DNA of 58,181 nt from Gammaproteobacteria bacterium UBA7310. Its GTDB lineage: Bacteria; Pseudomonadota; Gammaproteobacteria; Pseudomonadales; Ketobacteraceae. Position numbers and translations under genes: made by a program. Below are positions 58,046 through 58,181 of the stretch, piece by piece. Each line of letters starts with the position of its first letter. Within the stretch, counting starts at the first letter, position 1. The stretch spans positions 5,494 through 63,674 of the forward strand of contig DKQK01000003.1 in assembly GCA_002471665.1 (NCBI GenBank). The letters run 5' to 3'. The notes under the pieces were generated by a model. It was not told where the DNA came from. It did no database searches and saw nothing but the letters and a program-made list of their open reading frames with translations.

Positions 58046-58181
58046 TTCCACCCATCCCTCACTCTTACTCCACAGCTCCTCCGCCAATCCCTCATCCAAC
58101 GCCAGCGCCGAAGGCTCCGCCACCTTACACTCGTCGTAATACAATCCGCTCTGCCCGGCCGCCGCATCCGACATGGCGCAA
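58031..58181 (-). CDS. short-chain dehydrogenase/reductase, C-terminal end only
   Basis: The minus-strand frame that enters from the right edge encodes SDAAAGQSGLYYDECKVAEP, then SALALDEGLAEELWSKSE, and ends WVEAASR before TGA at 58033-58031. The GLYYDECKVAEPS and LAxxLW pattern is the C-terminus of retinol-dehydrogenase-like SDR proteins. The Rossmann and catalytic parts lie outside the window, so substrate and start cannot be judged. An ATG occurs a few codons inside the window but is probably internal. Confidence 0.7.
   Translation of the reverse strand, partial: CAMSDAAAGQSGLYYDECKVAEPSALALDEGLAEELWSKSEGWVEAASR

Noticed and set aside
57886..58167. 93-codon minus-strand frame at the right edge
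   Set aside because: It reads the tandem repeat and the SDR 3' end in the wrong frame; the SDR C-terminal motif is in another frame ending at 58031.

Overview
The window looks like a gammaproteobacterial chromosome of the Pseudomonas/Oceanospirillales type. The evidence is the order zapA - 6S RNA - 5-formyl-THF cyclo-ligase on one strand, ygfB-pepP-ubiH-ubiI divergent from it, plus rpiA/ilvA and serA with a D-2-hydroxyglutarate dehydrogenase. No rRNA, tRNA or insertion sequence was recognised. The housekeeping part is GC-rich. The cas region and the 53.2-56.0 kb stretch are visibly more AT-rich and behave like accessory DNA. Genus is not assignable by eye.

1-12.1 kb: a complete type I-E CRISPR-Cas locus read right to left. 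The order is WYL regulator, cas3, a 40-codon membrane-peptide ORF, cse1, cse2, cas7e, cas5e, cas6e, cas1, cas2, leader, array 1 (20 repeats seen, running off the left edge). A second array (9 repeats plus one decayed repeat in register) with its own copy of the leader lies upstream of the WYL gene. Its repeat differs from array 1 at three fixed positions.

12.1-30.8 kb: metabolic genes. These are serA and its divergent FAD dehydrogenase, a FAH-family hydrolase, an RDD membrane protein, amt with a sigma-54 promoter and an unknown partner gene, an MpaB-like oxygenase, a winged-helix/TPR regulator divergent from a DsrE - PLP decarboxylase - cysteine synthase/glutaredoxin cluster, cinA, a LysR regulator with PPOX and VOC genes, rpiA and ilvA.

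31-46.7 kb: a lipoprotein with an alpha/beta-hydrolase signature, a small membrane protein, the fau/6S/zapA group, the ubiquinone hydroxylase cluster, two tandem histidine-kinase-like membrane proteins whose ATP-binding sites look destroyed, an iron-type ABC binding protein and permease behind a Fur-like box, and a DJ-1-family gene.

46.8-51.3 kb: the glycine cleavage operon gcvT-gcvH-(hairpin)-gcvPA-gcvPB with a two-subunit P protein.

51.3-58.2 kb: an accessory and decaying segment. It holds an mltA pseudogene, a caspase-fold-like orphan, an AT-rich exported pentapeptide-repeat protein, a HIT-domain gene translationally coupled to a modification-dependent-type nuclease (DNA-sulfur-binding-like N-terminus plus DUF3883) that is knocked out of frame at a seven-A tract, a degenerate tandem repeat, and the 3' end of a short-chain dehydrogenase gene.
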